Origin: Sulfurimonas sp. HSL3-7
GTDB lineage: Bacteria; Campylobacterota; Campylobacteria; Campylobacterales; Sulfurimonadaceae
Assembly (NCBI RefSeq): GCF_039645985.1
Contig: NZ_CP147919.1
Span: 2,808,401 to 2,872,400, forward strand
Length of the DNA: 64,000 bases
Direction of reading: 5' to 3'
Part shown: positions 41,101-50,096 of the stretch, piece after piece
Layout: every line of letters starts with the position of its first letter
Position numbering within the stretch: the first letter of the stretch is position 1
The notes under the pieces: model-generated
Database searches by the model: none
What the model was told of the DNA's origin: nothing
What the model saw: the letters and a program-made list of their open reading frames with translations, nothing else
Made by a program: the position numbers and the translations under genes

Positions 41101-42252
41101 TAATATGCCTTTTAATCATTGCTATGATTAATTACCTAATGACTTTGTCCTGGGAGGAGTGTCAAAGATAGAAGAACCCTTATTGGCAACCGTCTTATTT
41201 AGATCAATATCTGTATTCGCACACAGACTCCGCCAGAAATCTACACTTGCATCATTAACAAAAAGCCTAAAAGTATATTCTCTTCAGTGTAGTTTTATTA
41301 GCCAGTACATGCTGCTATAGGAAAACTGATTGTATATCACAAACGATATCAAATATGCTGCAAAAAGGATATTAAAAAATCCAATCGAATATATATTTCA
41401 GTTTTAAATGCGATTCTTGTCGTGTCAACTAAAATACCATCACGTACAACTCAGTCATTATCGGCGGATGATTTAACAACATCATTGGATAACTATCCCG
41501 TTAAATCAATGCAGTGCAAAAATAAGTTGATATGGAAGATGGGTAAAAAAAGAGAGAAAACGGCCAACACACCAGGGAGACCGTTTATGGCCACAATCTT
41601 AACACACTATTCTTATAGACCACTGACATCAAAATCATATAATCTTTAATGACACTCATTATTAAGTCTTGGCTACATAGATAATATATTTTTATTATCA
41701 AACTCCGTTTACAGAAATTCATTATATTTTTCTTAAAAATAGAGCCACTATATTTCGTCATGAAGGCATTAAAATAGATTTTTAATACTACGGGTCATCT
41801 AAAGAAAAAAAACGCTCAAAACCGCTTATTTTCACACGGTGCATAAGATGTGAATAAGAGAGGCCATTTTTAGTAATTTTTTGCTTTTTTTACGGTATTT
41901 CAGATTACTTTTATATTAATAAATACTTAATTTGAAAATTTACACCCATCTTTTTTAAGGCCCGTAAAACAGGGTTTTCTAAACCATATTCATAATAATT
42001 ATCTATATGTAGCAGATCTGAAACAGCCTTCTAAAAAGTTTTTCACATTTCCCAGAGTTTGCAGCGTCTTTCCGGCTGAAAATATCACTTTTTTCCCATT
42101 TTTATGCCACTCCTATTCTATTCACTGTATCGCTTTTAACAAGATATATTTTGCTTGACTTGATGGCACTTCAGTAATCCAAATATGACCCTCGTGTAAC
42201 CTCCAGGCAATATTAAATATCTAAACTGCTTTACTTTCTATCGGAGAAAACT
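41101..42252. other. AT-rich intergenic stretch with no convincing gene
   Basis: About 1.15 kb with frequent stops in all frames and visibly AT-rich sequence. The only frame of note (41422-41649, GTG start) lacks a ribosome-binding site and any recognisable motif. No transposase remnant, tRNA or terminal repeats could be recognised. Together with the ATP-grasp gene it looks like acquired or decaying DNA. Confidence 0.6.
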
Positions 42253-43986
42253 ATGTTTAGCATTGAAGAGATTTTACAAAGCGAGCATCCCAAAATTTTT
42301 ACTTATCCAAAGCTGATAACCAAACCGGGCATCTCATTTTTGCAACTGCTTTTTCATGAACAGCATATCAATGATTTTTTGCAGAACCATCCTCAGAGTG
42401 GTATCGATTTTATCAATAATGTTTTGGAACACTTGGAGATATCCTATAAAACAGATAACAAAGAGATTCTCAATGTCCCCTCTATCGGTAAATGTATTAT
42501 TGTCGCCAATCATCCTCTCGGCGCACTTGATGCTTTGGTCTTAATACAGATGCTCATATCTGTCCGCCAGGAGAAAAAGATCAAGATCGTAGCCAATGCC
42601 ATGCTATCACACATAGTACAATTAGAAGAGCTTCTCATTCCTGTTGATAATATAAGCGGGAAACTGACAAAAGAGAGTCTGCATGCTATCGAAAACGCTT
42701 TGCAGAATGAAGAACTGGTCATCTTCTTTCCGGCAGGAGAGGTCTCTCGTGCCAATATTAACGGCATATCGGATGGCAAATGGAAAAAAGGGTTTTTGAA
42801 GTTTGCCAAACGTACCCAGTCTCCTATACTGCCTATACATATTCATGCACGCAACAGTTTGACCTTTTATACCGCATCATTGATCTACAAACCATTCGGC
42901 GCAGCACTGTTGGCCCACGAGATGTTCAAATCAAAAAAAAGCGTCTTTGAATTTACTATCGGTGAACTTGTAGCACCGCAAACCGTCTTCAGCATGAATC
43001 TCCCTCTGAAACAACATGCAAAACTGTTCCGAAAGCATCTTTACAAAATTGCCAAAGGCAAAAAGGGATTTTACAAGACCGAACAGTGCATAGCGCATCC
43101 CGAGTCTCGCCAGCTCATCAAACAGGAGCTAAGCAGTGCTGAGCATCTCGGCACTACCACAGACAATAAGCTCATCTATCTTGTCGAGTACCGTGAGGCT
43201 CCAACGCTTATGAATGAAATAGGGCGTCTGCGCGAATACAGTTTTCGAAAAGTAGGCGAGGGTACCGGTCGCCACAAAGACCTTGACAGATACGATGAGT
43301 ACTACCAGCACCTGGTGCTGTGGGATGACCAGGCGTTGGAAGTCGTCGGCGCTTATCGTCTTGGAGAATGCAACTGGATCCTCTCGTGGTCAGGAAAAGA
43401 GGGGCTTTATCTCAATGAACTCTGCAGTATGGATGAACAGCATGACCAGTATCTCTTAGAAGCTGTAGAACTGGGACGAAGTTTTGTCCAGCCCCGCTAC
43501 TGGGGAACGCGCGCACTTGACTATCTTTGGCAGGGTATCGGTGCCTATTTGAAACATAATCCACAGATACGCTATCTTATGGGGCCGGTAAGCATCAGTG
43601 CTTCTTACCCAGCCAGTGCCAGAGATGCTATCGTCTATTTTTACAGCCGCTATTTTGCTCCGATGCAAAAAACGCTTACCGCCCGCTCTCCCTATCGGCT
43701 CTCCAATATAACCAACAAAGAGTTTGACGAACTTTTTGACGACAATGACTATAAAACAGCCTTTGTCCAACTGAAAAACTACCTTGCCGCTTTTGATGTA
43801 AACGTACCGACACTGTTCAAACAGTATTCAGAACTATGCGAAGAGGGCGGTGTCACCTTTTTTGATTTTGGTATAGACAGTGATTTTAATGATTGCGTAG
43901 ATGGTTACATTCTTGTAGACCGGCAGCTGATGAAAGCATCAAAACAGAAACGCTATATCCGTAGCGATACACTGAACGGTGGCTGA
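42253..43986 (+). CDS. Bifunctional acyltransferase, OlsF-like (ornithine-lipid synthase type)
   Basis: Encodes 577 residues in two parts. Residues about 1-280 are a PlsC-type acyltransferase with 'VANHPLGALDALVL' (His87, Asp93) and 'VIFFPAGEVSR'. Residues about 300-560 are a GNAT 'hemolysin' domain (Acetyltransf_5) with 'FRKVGEGTGRHKDLDRYDEYYQHLVLWD', 'VVGAYRLGECNWI' and 'ELGRSFVQPRYWG'. This domain order matches OlsF, in which the C-terminal part N-acylates ornithine and the N-terminal part adds the second acyl chain, making phosphate-free ornithine lipids. Substrate assignment is inferred. The start has GGAG upstream. Confidence 0.75.
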   Translation: MFSIEEILQSEHPKIFTYPKLITKPGISFLQLLFHEQHINDFLQNHPQSGIDFINNVLEHLEISYKTDNKEILNVPSIGKCIIVANHPLGALDALVLIQMLISVRQEKKIKIVANAMLSHIVQLEELLIPVDNISGKLTKESLHAIENALQNEELVIFFPAGEVSRANINGISDGKWKKGFLKFAKRTQSPILPIHIHARNSLTFYTASLIYKPFGAALLAHEMFKSKKSVFEFTIGELVAPQTVFSMNLPLKQHAKLFRKHLYKIAKGKKGFYKTEQCIAHPESRQLIKQELSSAEHLGTTTDNKLIYLVEYREAPTLMNEIGRLREYSFRKVGEGTGRHKDLDRYDEYYQHLVLWDDQALEVVGAYRLGECNWILSWSGKEGLYLNELCSMDEQHDQYLLEAVELGRSFVQPRYWGTRALDYLWQGIGAYLKHNPQIRYLMGPVSISASYPASARDAIVYFYSRYFAPMQKTLTARSPYRLSNITNKEFDELFDDNDYKTAFVQLKNYLAAFDVNVPTLFKQYSELCEEGGVTFFDFGIDSDFNDCVDGYILVDRQLMKASKQKRYIRSDTLNGG

Positions 43987-44038
43987 ATCGATCCATATAT
44001 TTTGCAGATCTCATTACTGTTTCATAGAGGAAATAATA

Positions 44039-44064
44039 TTTATTGTTTCACGTGAAACAATAAA
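44039..44064. other. parS chromosome-partitioning site 1 (ParB binding)
   Basis: The 16-bp consensus TGTTTCACGTGAAACA is present without mismatch at 44044-44059, inside a 26-bp perfect palindrome. It is intergenic, between the olsF-like gene and the 3' end of the RluD-like gene. ParB/Spo0J clamps on this sequence to organise origin regions. Confidence 0.88.
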
Positions 44065-44130
44065 AAAGGCTGACTTAACAGAACCGAGTATGGAGCTGCC
44101 GCTTCCTGTAAAATATTCTCATTTCTATTG

Positions 44131-45042
44131 CTATGTGGTCATAGCTTCGTAGCACTCTTTTAAGAAATCGGTCTTGGATTTCACTACATAATCGTTGCCG
44201 CCATAACTGAACTCCAACTGTGATGCGTGAAGCAAAAGACGTTTCGCTCCTCCCAATTTAATTCGCTCACTGCTGTCGATATCTCTATCTAGAAAACGGA
44301 CGATATCCGATTCGCTTTGCCCGTATATCGGGTCACCAACGATCGGATGTTTCACGTGAAACAAATGCACCCTTATTTGATGCTGCCGTCCGGTCAAGGG
44401 CTTTGCTTCGACCAGTGTCATATCAAGCTCGGGAAAATATTGGATTGGCGTGATCAGGGTTTCAGAATATTTGCCTTCGGGATGGACACGGACAACCATG
44501 CGCACGATCGCGCTCTCATCTTCTCTGCGAAGCAGGGGTTCTTTGATGTCCATAATCTCTTTGACTTCACCATGGACCAGTGCCAGATATCGTTTCTGCA
44601 TTTTACGCTCTTCAAACATCATCTTGAGTGTGCGTTCGCTCTTTTTATTGTTAGCACTTAACACAAGCCCGCTCGTCTCCTGGTCTATGCGGTGAGTAAT
44701 GTTTGCATCCCTGCCGAAGTGGTGTTTGATCTCATCGATGAGCGAGTAGGGCGTATGACGGTTTTGCGGATGAATTAAAACACCGGACGGTTTGTCAAAA
44801 AGAGCGAAATCGTTAGTAACAAAGATGGGTACCAATCCTCTTGTCTGAGGCTCGAAATCTATCAGCTCAACTTTTCCCTCGAGCTGGAAAGAGTCTTTCA
44901 TCACATATTCGCCGTTACAAAGGAGACGTCCTTTTGAAATCATACGCTGTGCAACTTTATGTGTCATGCCTAATTCACGGATGAGAAAAAGAAAAGCCGG
45001 CGTCTTCTTTTCAACACTGAATTGCTTGATGATAAATGGCAT
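44131..45042 (-). CDS. RluA/RluD-family 23S rRNA pseudouridine synthase
   Basis: Encodes 303 residues with an N-terminal S4-like domain ('THKVAQRMISKGRLLCNGE') and the RluA-family catalytic motif 'HRIDQETSGLVL' with the active Asp. 'GRQHQIRVHLFHVKHPIVGDPIYG' follows. It isomerises specific uridines in 23S rRNA; which of the RluA/RluC/RluD positions is uncertain. A parS site is embedded in its coding sequence at the 'LFHVKH' codons. Confidence 0.9.
   Translation of the reverse strand: MPFIIKQFSVEKKTPAFLFLIRELGMTHKVAQRMISKGRLLCNGEYVMKDSFQLEGKVELIDFEPQTRGLVPIFVTNDFALFDKPSGVLIHPQNRHTPYSLIDEIKHHFGRDANITHRIDQETSGLVLSANNKKSERTLKMMFEERKMQKRYLALVHGEVKEIMDIKEPLLRREDESAIVRMVVRVHPEGKYSETLITPIQYFPELDMTLVEAKPLTGRQHQIRVHLFHVKHPIVGDPIYGQSESDIVRFLDRDIDSSERIKLGGAKRLLLHASQLEFSYGGNDYVVKSKTDFLKECYEAMTT
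44348..44363. other. parS chromosome-partitioning site 2, inside the RluD-like gene
   Basis: A second mismatch-free TGTTTCACGTGAAACA, 304 bp from the first. It is in coding sequence, where it specifies Phe-His-Val-Lys-His in the RluD-like protein. Confidence 0.87.
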
Positions 45043-45097
45043 TTTTAAACCCTTTATTAGTCTATTTCCTGTACTATTTATAGATAAAATGTGGATG

Positions 45098-45147
45098 AAA
45101 TCTCTGGATAAAAAACTGTAAAAAGATGGTCTTTTATCCAGAGATTT
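45098..45147. repeat. Long inverted repeat between the RluD-like gene and purB
   Basis: AAATCTCTGGATAAAA (45098-45113) and its exact complement TTTTATCCAGAGATTT (45132-45147) form 16-bp arms around an 18-nt loop in the divergent promoter region. A TGTGGATGA, one base from the canonical DnaA box TGTGGATAA, abuts the left arm at 45090. Confidence 0.6.
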
Positions 45148-45225
45148 TCGTACGAATTATACCTTAGTCGAATTGATTCTAAGCGGTTGGTACGTATTCA
45201 TCACTCAACAACACAAAGGTACAAA

Positions 45226-46554
45226 ATGGTAGAACGTTATTCACGCCCCGAAATGGCTGAAAAATGGACACAGTATGCTCGATATGCAGCATGGCTAGAA
45301 GTAGAGAAAGCAGCGGTAAAAGCCTGGGCAAAACTTGGAAAGATCCCTCAAGAGGATGCAGACAAGATCGTTAAAAATGCGAAGTTCTCCGTAGAGCGTA
45401 TCGAAGAGATCGAAGCGGTCACCAAACATGACCTGATCGCATTTAACACCAGCGTTGCCGAGAGCCTTGGTGATGAGTCGCGATGGTTCCACTATGGTAT
45501 GACAAGTTCAGATGCAGTTGATACAGGTGTAGCACTACAGATGAGAGACTCTTTAAACATTATCATCGATGATGTTAAGATGTTGATGGAGTCGATCAAG
45601 AAACGTGCCGAAGAGCATAAGTTCACGTTGATGGTAGGACGAAGTCATGGTATCCATGGTGAGCCTATAACTTTCGGTTTGACGTTGGCGGTTTGGTATG
45701 ATGAAGTCGCACGTCACTTGAAAAACCTTGAAGAGACGATGGATGTTATCTCTGTAGGACAGATCTCAGGCGCTATGGGTAACTTTGCACACGCACCTCT
45801 TGAACTTGAAGAATATGCGATGGCAGAGCTTGGCCTTAAACCTGAACCATGTTCAAACCAGGTCGTACATAGGGATAGATACGCTCGTCTTGCTACTGCC
45901 TTGGCACTGCTGGCTTCTTCCGTTGAGAAGTTCGCTGTTCAAGTAAGACACCTGCAAAGAACGGAAGTATATGAGGCTGAAGAATATTTTGCAAAAGGGC
46001 AGAAAGGTTCTTCTGCTATGCCACACAAACGTAACCCGATCCTAACAGAAAACGTAACAGGCCTTGCACGCATGATCCGTGCGTATGCAAATCCTGCTAT
46101 GGAAAACGTAGCATTATGGCATGAGCGTGATATCTCTCACTCATCAAGTGAACGTTTCTGGCTGCCGGATGCGTTCATCACGACTGACTTTATGCTGCAC
46201 CGTATGAACAGTGTTATCGCAAACCTGACGGTCTATCCTGAGAACATGATGAAGAACCTGAACCTGACGGGCGGTCTGGTCTTCTCTCAGCGTGTCCTTC
46301 TTGAGCTGCCTCTAAAAGGTGTCAGCCGTGAAGATGCCTACAGGATCGTTCAGCGCAATGCGATGAAAGTATGGGAAGAGATCCAGCAGGGCAAACCGAC
46401 GACTAACGAAAAAGGCGAGAGTCTCTATCTTAACCATCTGTTAGCCGACGAAGAGCTGCGCGCAAGCTTGGACGAAAATGCGATCCGTGAATGTTTCAAC
46501 TATGATTACTACACGAAAAACGTGGATGCGATCTTTAAACGCGTATTTAAGTAA
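45226..46554 (+). CDS. purB: Adenylosuccinate lyase PurB
   Basis: Encodes 442 residues of the fumarase/aspartase superfamily. The signature 'GSSAMPHKRNP' is present, as are 'TSSDAVDTGVALQMRDS' and 'GRSHGIHGEPITFG' with catalytic His. It cleaves SAICAR and adenylosuccinate, releasing fumarate, in purine synthesis. The frame opens at 45187, but ATG 45226 has AAAGG upstream and gives the family N-terminus MVERYSRPEM. Confidence 0.96.
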   Translation: MVERYSRPEMAEKWTQYARYAAWLEVEKAAVKAWAKLGKIPQEDADKIVKNAKFSVERIEEIEAVTKHDLIAFNTSVAESLGDESRWFHYGMTSSDAVDTGVALQMRDSLNIIIDDVKMLMESIKKRAEEHKFTLMVGRSHGIHGEPITFGLTLAVWYDEVARHLKNLEETMDVISVGQISGAMGNFAHAPLELEEYAMAELGLKPEPCSNQVVHRDRYARLATALALLASSVEKFAVQVRHLQRTEVYEAEEYFAKGQKGSSAMPHKRNPILTENVTGLARMIRAYANPAMENVALWHERDISHSSSERFWLPDAFITTDFMLHRMNSVIANLTVYPENMMKNLNLTGGLVFSQRVLLELPLKGVSREDAYRIVQRNAMKVWEEIQQGKPTTNEKGESLYLNHLLADEELRASLDENAIRECFNYDYYTKNVDAIFKRVFK

Positions 46555-46607
46555 AGCTGTAATTATTACAAGCTATCATTAATAAAAATTATGTGCCAAG
46601 GGAAAAA

Positions 46608-48974
46608 ATGATCACGATTATTAAACGTAACGGTCGACGAGAAACGCTCGATATCGCCAAAATTCAGAAGTACACTTCGGCTGCGGTAGAGGGTCTCAGC
46701 AATGTCAGTCAGAGTGAGCTTGAGGTGGATGCACAGCTCCACTTCCGTGACGGCATCACATCAAAAGAGATCCAGGAAACACTGATCAAGACGGCCGTCG
46801 ACAAGATCGATATCGATGCGCCTAACTGGACCTTTGTAGCAGCACGTCTTTTCCTTTTCGATCTTTACCACCAGGTCAACGGTTTTACGGGCTATGACAG
46901 CTTGGAGAAGTATTTTGAACGCGGCGAACAAGAGGGACGTATTCTTCTTGGATTACGCGACAAGTACGACCTTGAAGAACTGGACAAACACATTGTTCCA
47001 GAACGCGATATGCTTTTCAACTACCTTGGCGTCAAAACCCTTTACGACCGTTACCTGATCAAAGACGGCAAGCGCAAGCCTATCGAATTACCGCAGCATA
47101 TGTTCATGGGCATCGCAATGTTTCTGGCGCAGAACGAAGAGAACAGAGAAGAGTGGGCCATCAAGTTTTACGACATGATCTCCAAGTTTGAAATCATGCT
47201 TGCGACACCGACACTTTCAAACGCACGTACGCCGCGCCACCAGCTCAGCTCCTGTTATATCGGATCGACTCCGGACAACATCGAAGGAATCTTTGACGGC
47301 TACAAAGAGATGGCGCTGCTCTCTAAATTCGGCGGCGGTATCGGCTGGGATTGGACGCAGGTCCGCTCTATCGGTTCCTACATCGATGGTCACCAGAATG
47401 CGGCCGGCGGTACGGTTCCGTTTTTGAAGATCACCAATGATGTTGCCATTGCTGTTGACCAGCTCGGTACCCGCAAGGGCGCAATCGCCGTTTACCTTGA
47501 ACCATGGCATATCGACATCAATGATTTCCTTGATCTAAAAAAGAACTCGGGTGAGGAACGCCGCCGTGCGCACGACCTCTTCCCTTCACTCTGGATCAGC
47601 GATCTCTTTATGAAACGTGTCGAGGAGGATGCGATCTGGACCCTTTTTGATCCATACCAGACACGTGACTTGACAAACCTTTACGGCGAAGCGTTTGAGA
47701 AACGTTATGTTGAATATGAAAACGACGAAAACATTATCAAAGAGACGGTCAAGGCAAAAGATCTCTGGCGCAAGATCCTGACCTCCTACTTTGAATCGGG
47801 CAGCCCGTTCCTCTGTTTTAAAGACAATGCTAACCGTGCTAACCCGAATGACCACTACGGCATTATCAGAAGTTCTAACCTCTGTACCGAGATCTTCCAA
47901 AACACCAACCCTAACCACTACCTGATCAAGCTCAAGTTTGAAGAGGGTGATTTCCTGACATTCGAAGAAGACGAACTGATCAAGGTCGACAGCGGTATTG
48001 AAAAACCGGCTAACAAGGTCACGGCGCTCGACAGCATCGGCGGACGTCAGATCTTCATCGTGGAAAAAGAGAAGATCGACGGGGCAACGGCTGTCTGTAA
48101 CCTGGCCTCGGTCAACCTCTCGCGTATCAACAAAAAAGAGGATATCGAACGCATCGTTCCGGTTGCCATGCGGGCACTTGACAACGTTATTGATCTTAAC
48201 TTCTATCCATTAGAGAAGGTCAAACGCACAAACATGCGTTCGCGCTCCGTCGGTCTTGGTGTTATGGGTGAAGCCCAGATGTTAGCCGAAGCCGGCATCA
48301 GCTGGGGAAGCCAGGAACATTTCGACAAAGTCGATGAAGTGATGGAAGCCGTGAGCTATAACGCGATCAAAGCATCATCCGATCTTGCAGTCGAAAAAGG
48401 TTCTTATCCTGAGTTTGAAGGCTCAAAATGGAGTCGAGGCATCCTTCCGATGGATCATGCCAATGCGGAAGTTCGCAACCTTGTCGACCGCGGCGGTCTC
48501 TTTGCTTCAACGTATGAGTGGGATGAACTGCGCGAAACGATCAAGAAAAACGGTATGCGTAACGGCTACCTGATGGCTGTCGCACCGACATCTTCGATCT
48601 CGATCCTGACCGGTACGACACAGGCGATTGAACCGGTCTATAAACGTAAATGGTACGAAGAGAACCTTAGCGGTCTCATCCCGGTTGTCGTGCCGAACCT
48701 GAGCCCTGAGACATGGTCGTATTACACACCGGCCTATGACCTTGACCAGCGTATCCTGATCAAAGCCGGCGCTATCCGCCAGAAATGGATCGATCAGGGG
48801 CAGAGTCTCAATGTCTTTATCACGCTTGACAAAGCAAGCGGTAAATACCTGAACGACATCTATATGCTGGCCTGGAAACTGGGTATCAAATCGACTTATT
48901 ACCTGCGCTCGCAGTCGCCGGAAACAAGCGGTGATGTCGAAGACCGTTCAATGGAGTGCGTCGGCTGTCAATAG
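46608..48974 (+). CDS. nrdA: Class Ia ribonucleoside-diphosphate reductase, large subunit
   Basis: Encodes 788 residues. An N-terminal ATP-cone ('KRNGRRETLDIAKIQKY') is followed by the catalytic barrel with 'NLCTEIFQNT' (Asn/Cys/Glu radical site), 'TSSISILTGTTQAIEPVYKRKW' and the C-terminal redox pair CVGC in the ending 'SMECVGCQ'. It reduces NDPs to dNDPs. The start is the ATG at 46608 with AAGGG upstream; an in-frame ATG at 46593 has no such site. The small subunit gene is 5.4 kb away on the other strand. Confidence 0.96.
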   Translation: MITIIKRNGRRETLDIAKIQKYTSAAVEGLSNVSQSELEVDAQLHFRDGITSKEIQETLIKTAVDKIDIDAPNWTFVAARLFLFDLYHQVNGFTGYDSLEKYFERGEQEGRILLGLRDKYDLEELDKHIVPERDMLFNYLGVKTLYDRYLIKDGKRKPIELPQHMFMGIAMFLAQNEENREEWAIKFYDMISKFEIMLATPTLSNARTPRHQLSSCYIGSTPDNIEGIFDGYKEMALLSKFGGGIGWDWTQVRSIGSYIDGHQNAAGGTVPFLKITNDVAIAVDQLGTRKGAIAVYLEPWHIDINDFLDLKKNSGEERRRAHDLFPSLWISDLFMKRVEEDAIWTLFDPYQTRDLTNLYGEAFEKRYVEYENDENIIKETVKAKDLWRKILTSYFESGSPFLCFKDNANRANPNDHYGIIRSSNLCTEIFQNTNPNHYLIKLKFEEGDFLTFEEDELIKVDSGIEKPANKVTALDSIGGRQIFIVEKEKIDGATAVCNLASVNLSRINKKEDIERIVPVAMRALDNVIDLNFYPLEKVKRTNMRSRSVGLGVMGEAQMLAEAGISWGSQEHFDKVDEVMEAVSYNAIKASSDLAVEKGSYPEFEGSKWSRGILPMDHANAEVRNLVDRGGLFASTYEWDELRETIKKNGMRNGYLMAVAPTSSISILTGTTQAIEPVYKRKWYEENLSGLIPVVVPNLSPETWSYYTPAYDLDQRILIKAGAIRQKWIDQGQSLNVFITLDKASGKYLNDIYMLAWKLGIKSTYYLRSQSPETSGDVEDRSMECVGCQ

Positions 48975-49046
48975 GCCGAAAACCTGAACTGTTTGTAGAG
49001 AGCTGTTCTCTCTCCTCTCCATTTTTCACACCTTTTCAGGAGCTTT

Positions 49047-49418
49047 ATGAAACCTCTGTTATCCAATAAAACAAACGAACTATTAACACGCATCGATAAC
49101 GCGATCGACGGCGAGCTCCGTTCCGTCGTCATGAACTCACCACTCAACTTCACCCTTGAACTCTCTGTGCAGGACAGAAACCGTGGCAATGACTGGATCA
49201 ATATCGCATTTGAGATCGACGGTGTCAGCGACGCCCAGCTGGTCGAAGATAACAAACTGCCGTTTGTTGATATGAGTGAAGGGATCAGCATCGTTTTTGA
49301 AGGTGGCATGTGCGGTTTATCTATAGGCAGCTACAGCTCGTTAGAGGCGCTTAAAAGCGCGTCTCTCTATCTGATCGGCAGCTCGATGAAATACGAAGAG
49401 CGTCCTTTTGGCAGCTGA
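49047..49418 (+). CDS. Unknown 123-residue protein downstream of nrdA
   Basis: Soluble, mixed alpha/beta, no signal or membrane segment. 'DRNRGNDWINIAFEIDGVSDAQLVEDNKLPFVDMSEG' is the most distinctive part. ATG with CAGGAG upstream. It lies 72 nt after nrdA on the same strand and may share its transcript. No family recognised. Confidence 0.7.
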   Translation: MKPLLSNKTNELLTRIDNAIDGELRSVVMNSPLNFTLELSVQDRNRGNDWINIAFEIDGVSDAQLVEDNKLPFVDMSEGISIVFEGGMCGLSIGSYSSLEALKSASLYLIGSSMKYEERPFGS

Positions 49419-49646
49419 TAATCAGCTTGTGATCAACGCTTCAATAACAGCTGTTTTTACTACTCTTTTGGCACATCGTTAAAATTTTTACTTCAGTGCT
49501 GCCGATTCGCTATAGGTTATTTCTCCCGATAATTCTACTTAAAGATACATCCTTGTATGAAGCTGGAAAACTTCATCTATGCATCAAACGTGCAAATATG
49601 GAAGAAGTATAGATAACAGAGTATGAAAATTACAGGGGAGGGGAGT

Positions 49647-50096
49647 TTACTTTTCTGTTAGTTCTTCTAACAGATTGGTGACACAGCGCTCGATTATCGC
49701 ATAGACCTCGTCTACCCCTTCATAACTCGGGAACAAGTGGGGGTCGGGGATATCCCCGCCGTTATAGCCGAAAGCCCCCAGTTTTAAAACATTCTTAGCA
49801 CCCATTTCCATAAGCTCCAGTCTGTTTTTGTCGTCGTGCGCGATGATCAGCTCAAAGGTATCGATATCTTTGTAGGTTATCTGGCGCGCGCGCATCGAAG
49901 AGATGTCGATACCGTGCTCCCCTGCGATACGGACAGAATAGTTGCAGGGCATCTCCCCCGCGTACAAGCTGCTTAAACCACAGGAGTCGATTGTGAGATC
50001 GAGCCCTCTGTTTCTGGCAATCTTGCTTGCAATAGCCTCTGCAATAGGTGAGCGGCATATGTTAGCGTGACAGACAAAGAGGATCGATCTGACCAC
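49647..50096 (-). CDS. Low-molecular-weight protein tyrosine phosphatase
   Basis: Encodes 149 residues from a GTG that overlaps the upstream stop by one base (TAGTG). The P-loop CX5R is Cys9-His-Ala-Asn-Ile-Cys-Arg15 ('LFVCHANICRSPIAEA'), and the general-acid Asp is in 'GGDIPDPHLF'. ArsC-type arsenate reductase is a related alternative, but the tyrosine-phosphatase pattern is complete. It follows the acyl-CoA synthetase in one operon. Confidence 0.9.
   Translation of the reverse strand: MVRSILFVCHANICRSPIAEAIASKIARNRGLDLTIDSCGLSSLYAGEMPCNYSVRIAGEHGIDISSMRARQITYKDIDTFELIIAHDDKNRLELMEMGAKNVLKLGAFGYNGGDIPDPHLFPSYEGVDEVYAIIERCVTNLLEELTEK

Noticed and set aside
41422..41649. 75-codon GTG-start frame in the AT-rich gap
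   Set aside because: No ribosome-binding site, no motif, and compositional noise typical of non-coding DNA.
41849..41857. Single perfect DnaA box TGTGAATAA in the AT-rich gap
   Set aside because: One 9-mer in AT-rich DNA is expected by chance; no cluster around it.
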